From the NCBI GenBank assembly GCA_021323855.1, contig JAJPKE010000027.1, forward strand, positions 112,461 through 176,460: DNA of 64,000 bases, read 5' to 3'. A program made the position numbers and the translations under genes. This DNA is from Chloroflexota bacterium. GTDB taxonomy: Bacteria; Chloroflexota; Ktedonobacteria; Ktedonobacterales; JADMIN01. Position 1 is the stretch's first letter; every line of letters begins with the position of its first letter. Below the pieces are notes generated by a model, which was not told the origin of the DNA, did not search any database, and saw nothing but the letters and a program-made list of their open reading frames with translations. This document shows, piece after piece, positions 1-7,047 of the stretch.

Positions 1-11
1 ACGGTGACGAC

Positions 12-887
12 ATGATGGAAGCGCAGACCGCCAGGATGCAGATACCCGAACCGCAAGATGTCACCACCGGCGCCACACCATTGCTGGATGTGCGCGGCGT
101 CTCGATGCGCTACCACGCCAGCGGCGGCGCCATGTTGACGGCGCTGGCAGACGTGAACCTTACAGTGGCGGCAGGTGAGTTTGTGGCGCTGGTAGGGCCG
201 AGCGGCTGTGGCAAAAGCACGCTGCTGGCGCTGGTTGCCGGCCTGGAAGAGCCAGCGGCGGGAACGATTGCGCTGCATGGTGATGCTGGCGCGCGGCGGC
301 TGGGCCGCGCTGGTTATATGCCGCAGCGTGATCTGCTCTTACCCTGGCGGCGTGCGCTCGACAACGCCACGGCGGGATTGGAGGCACAGGGCGTTTCGCG
401 GCGCGTAGCGCGCCAGCGTGCCCACGCCATCTTCGCGGACTTCGGGTTGGATGGCTTCGAGCGCGCCTATCCTTCCACGCTCAGCGGTGGTATGCGCCAG
501 CGCGTCGCTTTTGCGCGCACTGTGCTGGCTGGCGGTGACCTGCTGCTACTTGATGAACCCTTTGGCGCGTTAGACGCTCTCACCCGTGCCGGATTGCAAC
601 GCTGGCTGCTGGATGTATGGGAGCGGCTGAAGATGTCCTGCCTGCTCGTCACACATGATGTGGAAGAGGCGCTGCTGCTGGCCGACCGTATTTATGTGCT
701 ATCGCCGCGTCCGGGGCATGTGCAGCTAGAGCGGCGCGTGCCATTGGCGCGGCCACGCCAGCCGGAGATGCTGGCGCAGCCAGACATCCTGGCGCTGAAG
801 GCTGAACTGCTGGCGGCGCTGTCCGAAGGCATGGAGGTGAACGGCACGCCAATGGTAGCGGATAGGCGAATGGAGGCAGCGCAATGA
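12..887 (+). CDS. ABC transporter ATPase, ThiZ-like
   Basis: This is the cytoplasmic ATP-hydrolysing subunit of an importer. Walker A GPSGCGKST lies at residues 62-70, followed by the signature LSGGMRQRVAF, Walker B LLLLDEPFGALD and the switch histidine in LLVTHDVEEA. The sequence is of the nitrate/taurine/thiamine-precursor class. Its stop overlaps the permease start (ATGA), so the two are translationally coupled. The binding protein two genes downstream is ThiY-like, so the substrate is inferred to be a thiamine pyrimidine (HMP or formylaminopyrimidine). The start could equally be the second ATG at 15. The operon may begin upstream of the window, so any leader riboswitch is out of view. Confidence 0.9.
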   Translation: MMEAQTARMQIPEPQDVTTGATPLLDVRGVSMRYHASGGAMLTALADVNLTVAAGEFVALVGPSGCGKSTLLALVAGLEEPAAGTIALHGDAGARRLGRAGYMPQRDLLLPWRRALDNATAGLEAQGVSRRVARQRAHAIFADFGLDGFERAYPSTLSGGMRQRVAFARTVLAGGDLLLLDEPFGALDALTRAGLQRWLLDVWERLKMSCLLVTHDVEEALLLADRIYVLSPRPGHVQLERRVPLARPRQPEMLAQPDILALKAELLAALSEGMEVNGTPMVADRRMEAAQ

Positions 888-1780
888 CTACGCAACTGAA
901 ACCTGTGAAATCCCAGGAGGTCATTCCCAGCTCGTTCACCACGCCGGAGGATACCGGAATCGCCTATCCAGTCCACAGAAATGGCGCGCTCGCGTCGCTG
1001 GAATGGGGTAGTCTGATGGCGCGCGCCATCGTGCCTGCGCTGGTCGTGCTGGCGGCGCTGGTCGCGCTCTGGCAGTGGTACGCCAGCCAGCCCAACATTG
1101 ACCCACAACAATTGCCAACGCCGCTGGCCGTCTGGACGGCGCTGCTGAGTGAGCGCGATATCCTCTGGCAGCACACGCTGGTGACGTTGCAAGAGACGTT
1201 GGTGGGCTTTGGTGTGGCGTTGGCGGCTGGCGTCTTCTTTGCGACGGTAATAGATTTCTCACCCTGGCTGCGGCGCGCGCTCTATCCGCTGCTCGTCACA
1301 TCGCAGACCATCCCCATCATCACTATTGCGCCGCTGCTGGTCCTCTGGTTTGGCTTCGGGCTGGTCTCGAAGGTCATCGTCATTACGCTGATCTGCTTCT
1401 TCCCCATTGTCGTCGCGCTGGCGGATGGCCTGCGCGCTGCTGATCCCGAATTGTTGCGGCTCTACCGCACATTTGGCGCTGGCGCGGTCCGCATCTTCTG
1501 GTCGGTGCGGCTGCCTGGCGCGTTGCCGTCGCTCTTTTCCGGCGTTCGCATCGCCATCACGTATAGCGTGATCGGCGCGATCTTTGGCGAATATGTCGGC
1601 GCCAGCGCAGGGCTGGGCTATTTCATCGAACTCAAGCAACATTCTTTCGCCACTGCGGCGGAGATGGCAGCCATTCTCGTGACGGCGGTATTGAGCATCG
1701 CGCTCTTCCTGTCCGTCGCGCTGATCGAGCGGCTGGCGCTGCCCTGGTATTACGCCCAGGGACGCGAAAGCGGTCTGTAG
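884..1780 (+). CDS. ABC transporter permease, ThiX-like
   Basis: This is the integral membrane subunit, 298 residues. A hydrophilic N-terminus of about 45 residues is followed by roughly six hydrophobic segments. The cytoplasmic coupling loop of the BPD_transp_1 family is visible around LYRTFGAGAVRIFWSVRLP, and the glycine-rich FGEYVGASAGLGYF follows it. It overlaps the ATPase gene by four bases and lies 57 bases before the binding protein, the usual order in thiamine-precursor and alkanesulfonate importers. The substrate cannot be read from the permease and is assigned from the neighbouring binding protein. Confidence 0.88.
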   Translation: MTTQLKPVKSQEVIPSSFTTPEDTGIAYPVHRNGALASLEWGSLMARAIVPALVVLAALVALWQWYASQPNIDPQQLPTPLAVWTALLSERDILWQHTLVTLQETLVGFGVALAAGVFFATVIDFSPWLRRALYPLLVTSQTIPIITIAPLLVLWFGFGLVSKVIVITLICFFPIVVALADGLRAADPELLRLYRTFGAGAVRIFWSVRLPGALPSLFSGVRIAITYSVIGAIFGEYVGASAGLGYFIELKQHSFATAAEMAAILVTAVLSIALFLSVALIERLALPWYYAQGRESGL

Positions 1781-1837
1781 TAGCCGGTAGTGGCCTCTAG
1801 CGTTCGCGTTGCGTTTACATTCGAGAGGTATCGTCAC

Positions 1838-2914
1838 ATGCAGTCATCATCATTTCTTGTTCGTTCGCGTTGGCGGGTGCTGGTGGCGTTGTGCGCCTGC
1901 GCGGTCCTTGCCGTGCCGTTGTTGCTCAGCGGCTGCAACTTCGCCGCAAAAACCACCACCTCGTCCACGTACACAGGGCCGGTGGCGCATGTCAAGCTGG
2001 CGCTCGACTGGACGCCCAACACCAATCACACCGGCATCTATGTGGCGATGGAGAAGGGCTGGTATCAGGAGCAGGGCATTGACCTGACACTTCTGCCCTA
2101 TTCCAGCACCATTGCGCCGGAACAACTGGTGGGCACCGGGCAGGCGGATTTCGGCATTAGCTTCACCGAAGGGGTGACGAGCGCCCGCGCCGCCGGTCTG
2201 CCGGTCGTCTCCATTGGCGCCGTCATCCAGCACAACACCTCGGCGCTGGTATCGCTCAAATCATCGGGGCTGGATACCGTTGCTAAGCTGGCTGGCAAAC
2301 GCTACGCCGGGTTCGGCGCGCCCTATGAGCAGCCGGTGATTGCGCAGGTGTTGAGTTGCGGCGGCGCGCCCAGCACAAACTTCCAGAACGTTACCACCAG
2401 CCTCGATCCCATCGCCGCGCTGAAAAGCGGCCAGTTCGATTTCGCCTGGGTCTTTATGGGCTGGGAAGGCATCGAGGCGCAACGCCAGGGGCTTGCCCTG
2501 AATGTGTTTCCGCTGCTTGATTACTGCATGCCGGACTATTATTCGCCGGTCATCATCACCAATCAGCAGTTGATCGCCCAGCATCCTGATGTCATCAAAC
2601 GCTTCATGAAGGCGACCGCCGAGGGCTACACCTACGCCGCCCAGCATGCCCAGGATGCGGCGAACCTGCTCATCAAAGCCGCGCCCACTGGCACGTTCGA
2701 CGATAAGCAACTGGTGTACGACAGCCAGAACTACCTCAGCCCGCGCTACATTGCAGACGCTTCCTGCTGGGGGGTGCAGACGTTGGAGAAGTGGACCGAC
2801 TACCCGCGCTTCATGTATGACCACGGCGCGCTGAGCGATGCGAACAATCAGCCGCTCAAAAGTCCACCGGATTACGCCGCTGCCTTCACTAACCAGTTTT
2901 TGCCAGCTTGCTAA
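1838..2914 (+). CDS. thiY: Pyrimidine thiamine-precursor binding lipoprotein (ThiY/NMT1-like)
   Basis: This is the extracytoplasmic substrate-binding lipoprotein of the importer, 358 residues. The start at 1838 is preferred over 1790 because GAGAGGT lies just before it and the signal peptide then starts correctly. A hydrophobic stretch ends in the lipobox LLSGC. The mature domain begins with [17 protein letters not shown], the hallmark of ThiY/THI5 (NMT1) proteins. [11 protein letters not shown] and [15 protein letters not shown] are further conserved blocks. By family, it delivers HMP or N-formyl-aminopyrimidine for thiamine salvage. Its stop codon overlaps tail-to-tail with the RidA-like gene on the other strand. 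Confidence 0.85.
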   Translation: MQSSSFLVRSRWRVLVALCACAVLAVPLLLSGCNFAAKTTTSSTYTGPVAHVKLALDWTPNTNHTGIYVAMEKGWYQEQGIDLTLLPYSSTIAPEQLVGTGQADFGISFTEGVTSARAAGLPVVSIGAVIQHNTSALVSLKSSGLDTVAKLAGKRYAGFGAPYEQPVIAQVLSCGGAPSTNFQNVTTSLDPIAALKSGQFDFAWVFMGWEGIEAQRQGLALNVFPLLDYCMPDYYSPVIITNQQLIAQHPDVIKRFMKATAEGYTYAAQHAQDAANLLIKAAPTGTFDDKQLVYDSQNYLSPRYIADASCWGVQTLEKWTDYPRFMYDHGALSDANNQPLKSPPDYAAAFTNQFLPAC

Positions 2915-3351
2915 TCCGTTGGTGGTTTGGAGATGACAGCCTCCGCCTCGATCTCGACAACCATATCCGGCGAGATCAGGCGGCTCACCTCCACCATCGT
3001 CGCCGCCGGGCGAATGTCGCGAAAGAACTCGCCGTGCGCCTGGCCAATCTCCTGCCAATCCGCGATGTTGGTGACGTACATGCGTGTGCGCACAACATCG
3101 CGTAGCGTCGCCCCGGCCTCGCGGAGCGCCGCTTCGATAATCTCGAGCGCGCGATGGGCCTGCGCATACGCGCCGCCAGGGACCGCATTGCCGTCTGCGC
3201 CGATGCCGGTTGTACCGGAGACCTGCACCACATTGCCGATGCGCACGGCGCGTGAATAGCCGACGACCGCCTCCCAGGGCGCGCCACTGCTGACGTTCTG
3301 CCTGGCGGTGCGTTGTTGTTCATGCCGTTCATGCTGTTCTTGTTGTGACAC
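2911..3351 (-). CDS. RidA/YjgF-family protein
   Basis: A 146-residue Rid-family protein with a GTG start behind GGGGGAT. After an extra N-terminal stretch of about 20 residues rich in Gln/Glu/His, the fold is complete: [45 protein letters not shown] and the C-terminal VEIEAEAV. In true RidA imine deaminases a catalytic arginine sits in PARxxVEV. Here the same place reads PAATMVEV, so the residue is alanine. The protein therefore belongs to a Rid subgroup without the canonical arginine, and deaminase activity is doubtful. The N-terminal stretch is encoded by a 9-bp tandem repeat. Confidence 0.88.
   Translation of the reverse strand: MSQQEQHERHEQQRTARQNVSSGAPWEAVVGYSRAVRIGNVVQVSGTTGIGADGNAVPGGAYAQAHRALEIIEAALREAGATLRDVVRTRMYVTNIADWQEIGQAHGEFFRDIRPAATMVEVSRLISPDMVVEIEAEAVISKPPTD
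3317..3343. repeat. 9-bp tandem repeat, 3 units
   Basis: Units TGTTCATGC, CGTTCATGC and TGTTCTTGT follow each other without gaps inside the first codons of the RidA-like gene. Read on the minus strand and rotated, the unit is ATGAACAGC, the same 9-mer seen at 19190. Confidence 0.7.
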
Positions 3352-3631
3352 GATCCATCCCCCAGAGGTACCAGGCCCATTTACGCGATGGACCTGCCAC
3401 TATGATGCTTGTCAATCGTTATGAGATATATTGGCGATAACGCTACGCGAAGCATAATACAGCCTTTGGCAAGCAAGCTGATTCAACGCCAGATTGCCAG
3501 CGATGGCTATACATTTTTCGTATCACACAGCGCTTTCAAGCGGCGGCGCGCCAGTCTGGCCCCGATTCTGCTGCCAATCAGCAGCTTTGGGTAGGTAAAA
3601 GGCAGGCATGGCGTAATGGCGCTTGAGGGGA

Positions 3632-4099
3632 TTAGAAGCCGTGAGCCAGTTGACGTATCTCATCGAGCCGTTCAGCGACACGCTTGAGCACACGGCGAAT
3701 CAGCGCAGCAGCCGTGCCATCGCCCAGATGATACGCGATGCGCGCCGTCTGCACAAGAATAGCGGGGGCATCCTGTGCGGCCATGCGCAACGCGCTGATT
3801 GCCTCTTCGCGATGCGCCACCGCCCAACCGCTATCGCCAGCAAAGCTCTGGGCGAATCGCAGTTCGCCGGTGGCAGGATAGCGCAGGTGGGTCGCCTGCG
3901 AATAGCCGAGCGTCTCCAACAGTTGCCCAACCTCGGCGCGTGCAGCGGCGAGCAGGCTGGTGATCTCGGCGATGCGTCTGGCCTCTGGCAAGACACGTCC
4001 ATACATCCACCACTCTTGAGTGGTAATCAGCCGCTCCATCTCGGTCAAACGACCGAATAGGAGCGACAGGTCGCGGGGAATCGAGTACGTAGCCTGCAT
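3632..4099 (-). CDS. Hypothetical helical protein
   Basis: A 155-residue protein of unknown function. The start at 4099 is chosen over 4135 because GGAG lies ten bases before it. The sequence is almost entirely amphipathic helix (for example MERLITTQEWWMYGRV and ALIRRVLKRVAERLDEIR) with no signal peptide, cysteines or membrane segment. The two long helical halves could form a four-helix bundle, but no metal-ligand pattern of ferritin or DinB type is evident. It is transcribed alone, with about 280 bases separating it from the RidA-like gene downstream and a divergent receiver-domain gene upstream. Confidence 0.7.
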   Translation of the reverse strand: MQATYSIPRDLSLLFGRLTEMERLITTQEWWMYGRVLPEARRIAEITSLLAAARAEVGQLLETLGYSQATHLRYPATGELRFAQSFAGDSGWAVAHREEAISALRMAAQDAPAILVQTARIAYHLGDGTAAALIRRVLKRVAERLDEIRQLAHGF

Positions 4100-4255
4100 G
4101 TCTATGGCTCCTATCCTCTGACGCAAAAACAACATATAAGTTCATCCTGTGGATGAGAGTCTATACCCGCCTGCTAGAAAAGTCAAGGGATGTGGGGGGA
4201 CATTCGCGTGGGCAGGCGAGAGGGGCGCGATTCCGAGCGTGTCGGGGGGTATCGT

Positions 4256-4678
4256 GTGACACACGTGCTGATTGTAGATGACGATGAAGCCATCCGGGAA
4301 ACGCTGCGATTCACCCTGGAGGATGCAGGATATACCGTCGAGGAGGAGCGTGACGGGCTGGCGGCATTGCAACGCTTGCGCCAGAGCCAGGTGCCGATGG
4401 TCGTGTTGTTGGATTTGATGATGCCGGGGCTGGATGGCGCAGGAGTGCTGGGAGCGATAGCCGGCGATGGCAAGCTGTTGAAGCGGTATGCCTTTGTGCT
4501 GATAACAGCCAGCAATAGAACGCTGACCCTGGCGTTCGCCAATTTGCTCTCGAGTCTCTCTGTGCCGGTCATCAATAAGCCCTGGGATGTCGAACTGCTG
4601 CTGAAGGCGGTAGCCAGTGCCGCACGGCGTATTGACGGTATCGACGATAGCGACAGCGATCCGGTGCTGACGGGCTGA
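4256..4678 (+). CDS. Single-domain response regulator (receiver only)
   Basis: A stand-alone CheY-like receiver domain of about 140 residues. With the GTG start at 4256 (GGGGGG seven bases upstream) the protein opens directly with THVLIVDDDEA. The phosphoacceptor is Asp53 in VVLLDLMMPGLDG. The conserved Thr is in LITAS and the conserved Lys in INKPWD. There is no output domain, so it must act through protein contact or as a phosphate relay. No kinase gene is adjacent. In-frame starts at 4190 (ATG) and 4208 (GTG) would add 16-22 residues unlike the family. Confidence 0.82.
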   Translation: MTHVLIVDDDEAIRETLRFTLEDAGYTVEEERDGLAALQRLRQSQVPMVVLLDLMMPGLDGAGVLGAIAGDGKLLKRYAFVLITASNRTLTLAFANLLSSLSVPVINKPWDVELLLKAVASAARRIDGIDDSDSDPVLTG

Positions 4679-4881
4679 GCGAGGTGAAGTGGTGAGGAGG
4701 TGAGTGGGTAAAATGGGGGCTGGCGTTGACGCTGGTTTGGTGCGCATGCCATGCTAGGTGAAGGCTTGAAAGGCTGACATGTAAGGCGTGTACGCTGGCT
4801 GGCTTCCAACTTCACGGTTTGCCAGGATGGTCTACGCCTTTCGCAATAGGTCGCAGTGTACAGAGGAAAGGGGCGGAGGCG

Positions 4882-6021
4882 ATGGCGCGAGAGCAACGCC
4901 AGAAGACGGAGAAAAAGAAGGATAGCAGGCGCAAGGTCTCGCTGGCGGATGCGCTCACCGCGACGCAACAACACACTGTGCCGGTATTGCCGTCATTTGG
5001 TCCCTCATCCCGAACAACGACCGCTGGTACACCGTCTCAGACCACTGAAACGTCTGCAACTTCCACACAGGCGACCCAAACGCTGGAGAACAAGAAAAGC
5101 CCCGGCGATAAAACGGCCAAAACTGCCCAGGTCAGGACTCTGGCCACCGGGCAACAGAAAATAACCGGTGCGCAGCCACGTATGAACGCAGCCACGCCTG
5201 GCGAACTGGCGATGGGCGAGCCTGGTATGCCTGGCATGCGCGAGGCGTCGCGATCTTTGTCGCAATCAATGATAAAGGCGCAACTGGTGTTGCCGGATGT
5301 CATGGCGGATGCCGTTCCCGCTGGCAAAGATGGCAAAGCAACGCGCGTTCTGCCGGCGATGGACGAGACCGAAGCGGCAACCACACAACTGGTTCCGGTG
5401 CGGTCGCGGGACCGCCAGCTTGCATTGCCCAGCGCCTCGCAATCGCAGGCGATCTTCATACGCGGCGCGAAGCGTCCTCCACGCTTCAACTCCGCCAGAG
5501 TTGTGCCGCGTCGCCAGGGTCCACGCCCGTTCATCGTGCAGTTTATCGTGGCGATGGCGACGGTGATGTTGCTCTTCTCAGCGTTCACAGTCTCTTCGCC
5601 GCTGGGGAAGACGCTCGCGGCGTTTGGGCCGCTTCAGGCATATGCCAACTCGGTTCCCTGGGTGCCAACAGCGACGCCCACCCCCAGGCCGACGGCGACT
5701 CCTGTCTATTACGCGCCAACCGGCTCCGGCCCCGGCACACAGGCGATCATCAATGAGATTGTGGCGGTCTTCGGCGGCTACTCGCAAGGTGCGCTGAATG
5801 TGGCGCGTTGTGAATCGGGCTACGACCCGTATGCGCGCAATCCCTACGCGATAGGCAACAGCCACGCGGAGGGCGTCTTCCAGATACTCTACCCTAGCAC
5901 CTGGGACGGCACCTCGTATGCGGGCTACTCACCGTATGACGCGAACGCGAACATCCATGCGGCGTATCAGATATTCTCGCGCGACGGCTATAGCTGGCGC
6001 GAGTGGGCCTGTCAGCCATAA
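4882..6021 (+). CDS. Membrane-anchored transglycosylase/lysozyme-like protein
   Basis: A 379-residue protein starting at an ATG with AAGGGG eight bases upstream. Residues 1-215 are charged, then Thr/Ala/Gln-rich and probably disordered. One membrane segment lies at about 216-238 (IVQFIVAMATVMLLFSAF). It is followed by a Pro/Thr linker (ATPTPRPTATP) and a C-terminal lysozyme-fold domain at about 287-379. That domain carries NVARCESGYDPYARN (catalytic Glu about 311) and GVFQILYPSTW, as in SLT/Rpf-like muralytic domains. The predicted role is cleavage of peptidoglycan outside the membrane, with the long N-terminal region in the cytoplasm. The two cysteines of the domain may form a disulfide. Confidence 0.8.
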   Translation: MAREQRQKTEKKKDSRRKVSLADALTATQQHTVPVLPSFGPSSRTTTAGTPSQTTETSATSTQATQTLENKKSPGDKTAKTAQVRTLATGQQKITGAQPRMNAATPGELAMGEPGMPGMREASRSLSQSMIKAQLVLPDVMADAVPAGKDGKATRVLPAMDETEAATTQLVPVRSRDRQLALPSASQSQAIFIRGAKRPPRFNSARVVPRRQGPRPFIVQFIVAMATVMLLFSAFTVSSPLGKTLAAFGPLQAYANSVPWVPTATPTPRPTATPVYYAPTGSGPGTQAIINEIVAVFGGYSQGALNVARCESGYDPYARNPYAIGNSHAEGVFQILYPSTWDGTSYAGYSPYDANANIHAAYQIFSRDGYSWREWACQP

Positions 6022-6060
6022 TTGAGGCGCGGCATACCAGCCTGTTTTGTGTGCTACAAT

Positions 6061-6084
6061 TTATGTCGCAAATTATGTCGCAAA
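6061..6084. promoter_or_regulatory. Tandem 12-bp repeat, possible operator
   Basis: TTATGTCGCAAA occurs twice in immediate succession (6061-6072 and 6073-6084), directly after a TACAAT that could be a -10 element (6055-6060). It lies 85 bases upstream of the MerR-family start. A direct-repeat operator is one reading. A transposon-end remnant is another. Confidence 0.45.
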
Positions 6085-6090
6085 GTGAAA

Positions 6091-6127
6091 CACCGGCGCT
6101 CCAGTCCCTACGGGGCCAGCGCCGGTG
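6091..6127. promoter_or_regulatory. Inverted repeat upstream of MerR gene
   Basis: Perfect 10-bp arms CACCGGCGCT (6091-6100) and AGCGCCGGTG (6118-6127) enclose a 17-base loop. There is no following T-run, so it is a weak candidate for a terminator of the upstream transglycosylase gene and a better one for an operator or 5'-UTR hairpin of the MerR gene. Confidence 0.5.
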
Positions 6128-6169
6128 TTGTCAACTATTCAGTTCTCTGGATTTACCGGCATACCATCC

Positions 6170-6931
6170 ATGCGCTATCTGCGTACCTCCGACCTCGCCA
6201 GGGCTGTTGGCGTCCATCCCAATACCGTGCGCCGCTATGTGGACCGGCGCCTCTTGCCGCCCGTTGAATACAGCCCATCTGGCTATCGCCGCTTCACCCA
6301 GCGTCACCTCGATTGCTTGCGCGTGGCCTATCAGGTATGTATCGGCCAGCATCCCGGCTTGGCTTTGAGACAATCGGGAATGCGCATCGTTCGCGCAACC
6401 GTTGCTGGCGATCTGGAACGCGCCAGTGAGCTTGCATACAAGCACCTGGCGCTGGTGCAGTCGGAGCGTGCCCAGGCTGAAATCGCCGCCGATCTGCTCG
6501 AACGCTGGGCGACCGGCACGCTCACCGGCACAGTCCCCCAGTCGCTCACTATTGGACAGGCGGCACGTGCGCTGCATGTCACAATTGATGTGTTGCGCGG
6601 CTGGGACCGCAACGGATTGATTGATATCCCGCGCGACCCTGCCAACGGCTACCGGCGCTATGGCGCAGCGGAAATCAGCCGCTTGCGTGTCATTCGTATG
6701 CTTTCTCGCTCCGGCTATAGCACGTCTGCCATTCTGCGTATGCTGATCCAGCTCGACCGGGGCGAAAAGAGCGATTTGCGCCATGCTCTCGATACGCCGC
6801 GCCCCGACGAAGACGCTGGCCTGGCCTCCGACCGCTGGATATCCACCCTCACCGAGCAGGAGCGGCGCGCCCACACACTCATTGCGCTGATCGAAGAAAT
6901 GGCCCAAAAGCGGGCTGCCGGGGATTACTGA
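6170..6931 (+). CDS. MerR-family regulator with two HTH domains
   Basis: A 253-residue regulator carrying two MerR-type winged helix domains. The first (residues 1-65) reads MRYLRTSDLARAVGVHPNTV then GYRRF. The second (about 122-190) reads LTIGQAARALHVTIDVLRGW then GYRRYGAAEI. Duplication of the DNA-binding domain would let one chain contact both half sites. The start at 6170 is set by the domain; an in-frame GTG at 6125 would add 15 residues. No strong ribosome binding site precedes either. No conserved metal-binding cysteines are seen. It precedes the UvrA gene by 116 bases on the same strand and may control it. The effector is unknown. Confidence 0.82.
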   Translation: MRYLRTSDLARAVGVHPNTVRRYVDRRLLPPVEYSPSGYRRFTQRHLDCLRVAYQVCIGQHPGLALRQSGMRIVRATVAGDLERASELAYKHLALVQSERAQAEIAADLLERWATGTLTGTVPQSLTIGQAARALHVTIDVLRGWDRNGLIDIPRDPANGYRRYGAAEISRLRVIRMLSRSGYSTSAILRMLIQLDRGEKSDLRHALDTPRPDEDAGLASDRWISTLTEQERRAHTLIALIEEMAQKRAAGDY

Positions 6932-7047
6932 TCGTTATTCGTCTTTCTATCCCCAAACCCTCCCTAACCACACCAGGGTTTTAGAGTGACTATGTGAGAC
7001 GTCATGTTCTCAGTCTCAACACCTACTCTCCCAACTCTGGAGGTCAG

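Noticed and set aside
3409..3594. 61-codon plus-strand frame in the RidA upstream spacer
   Set aside because: No ribosome binding site and no protein-like composition.
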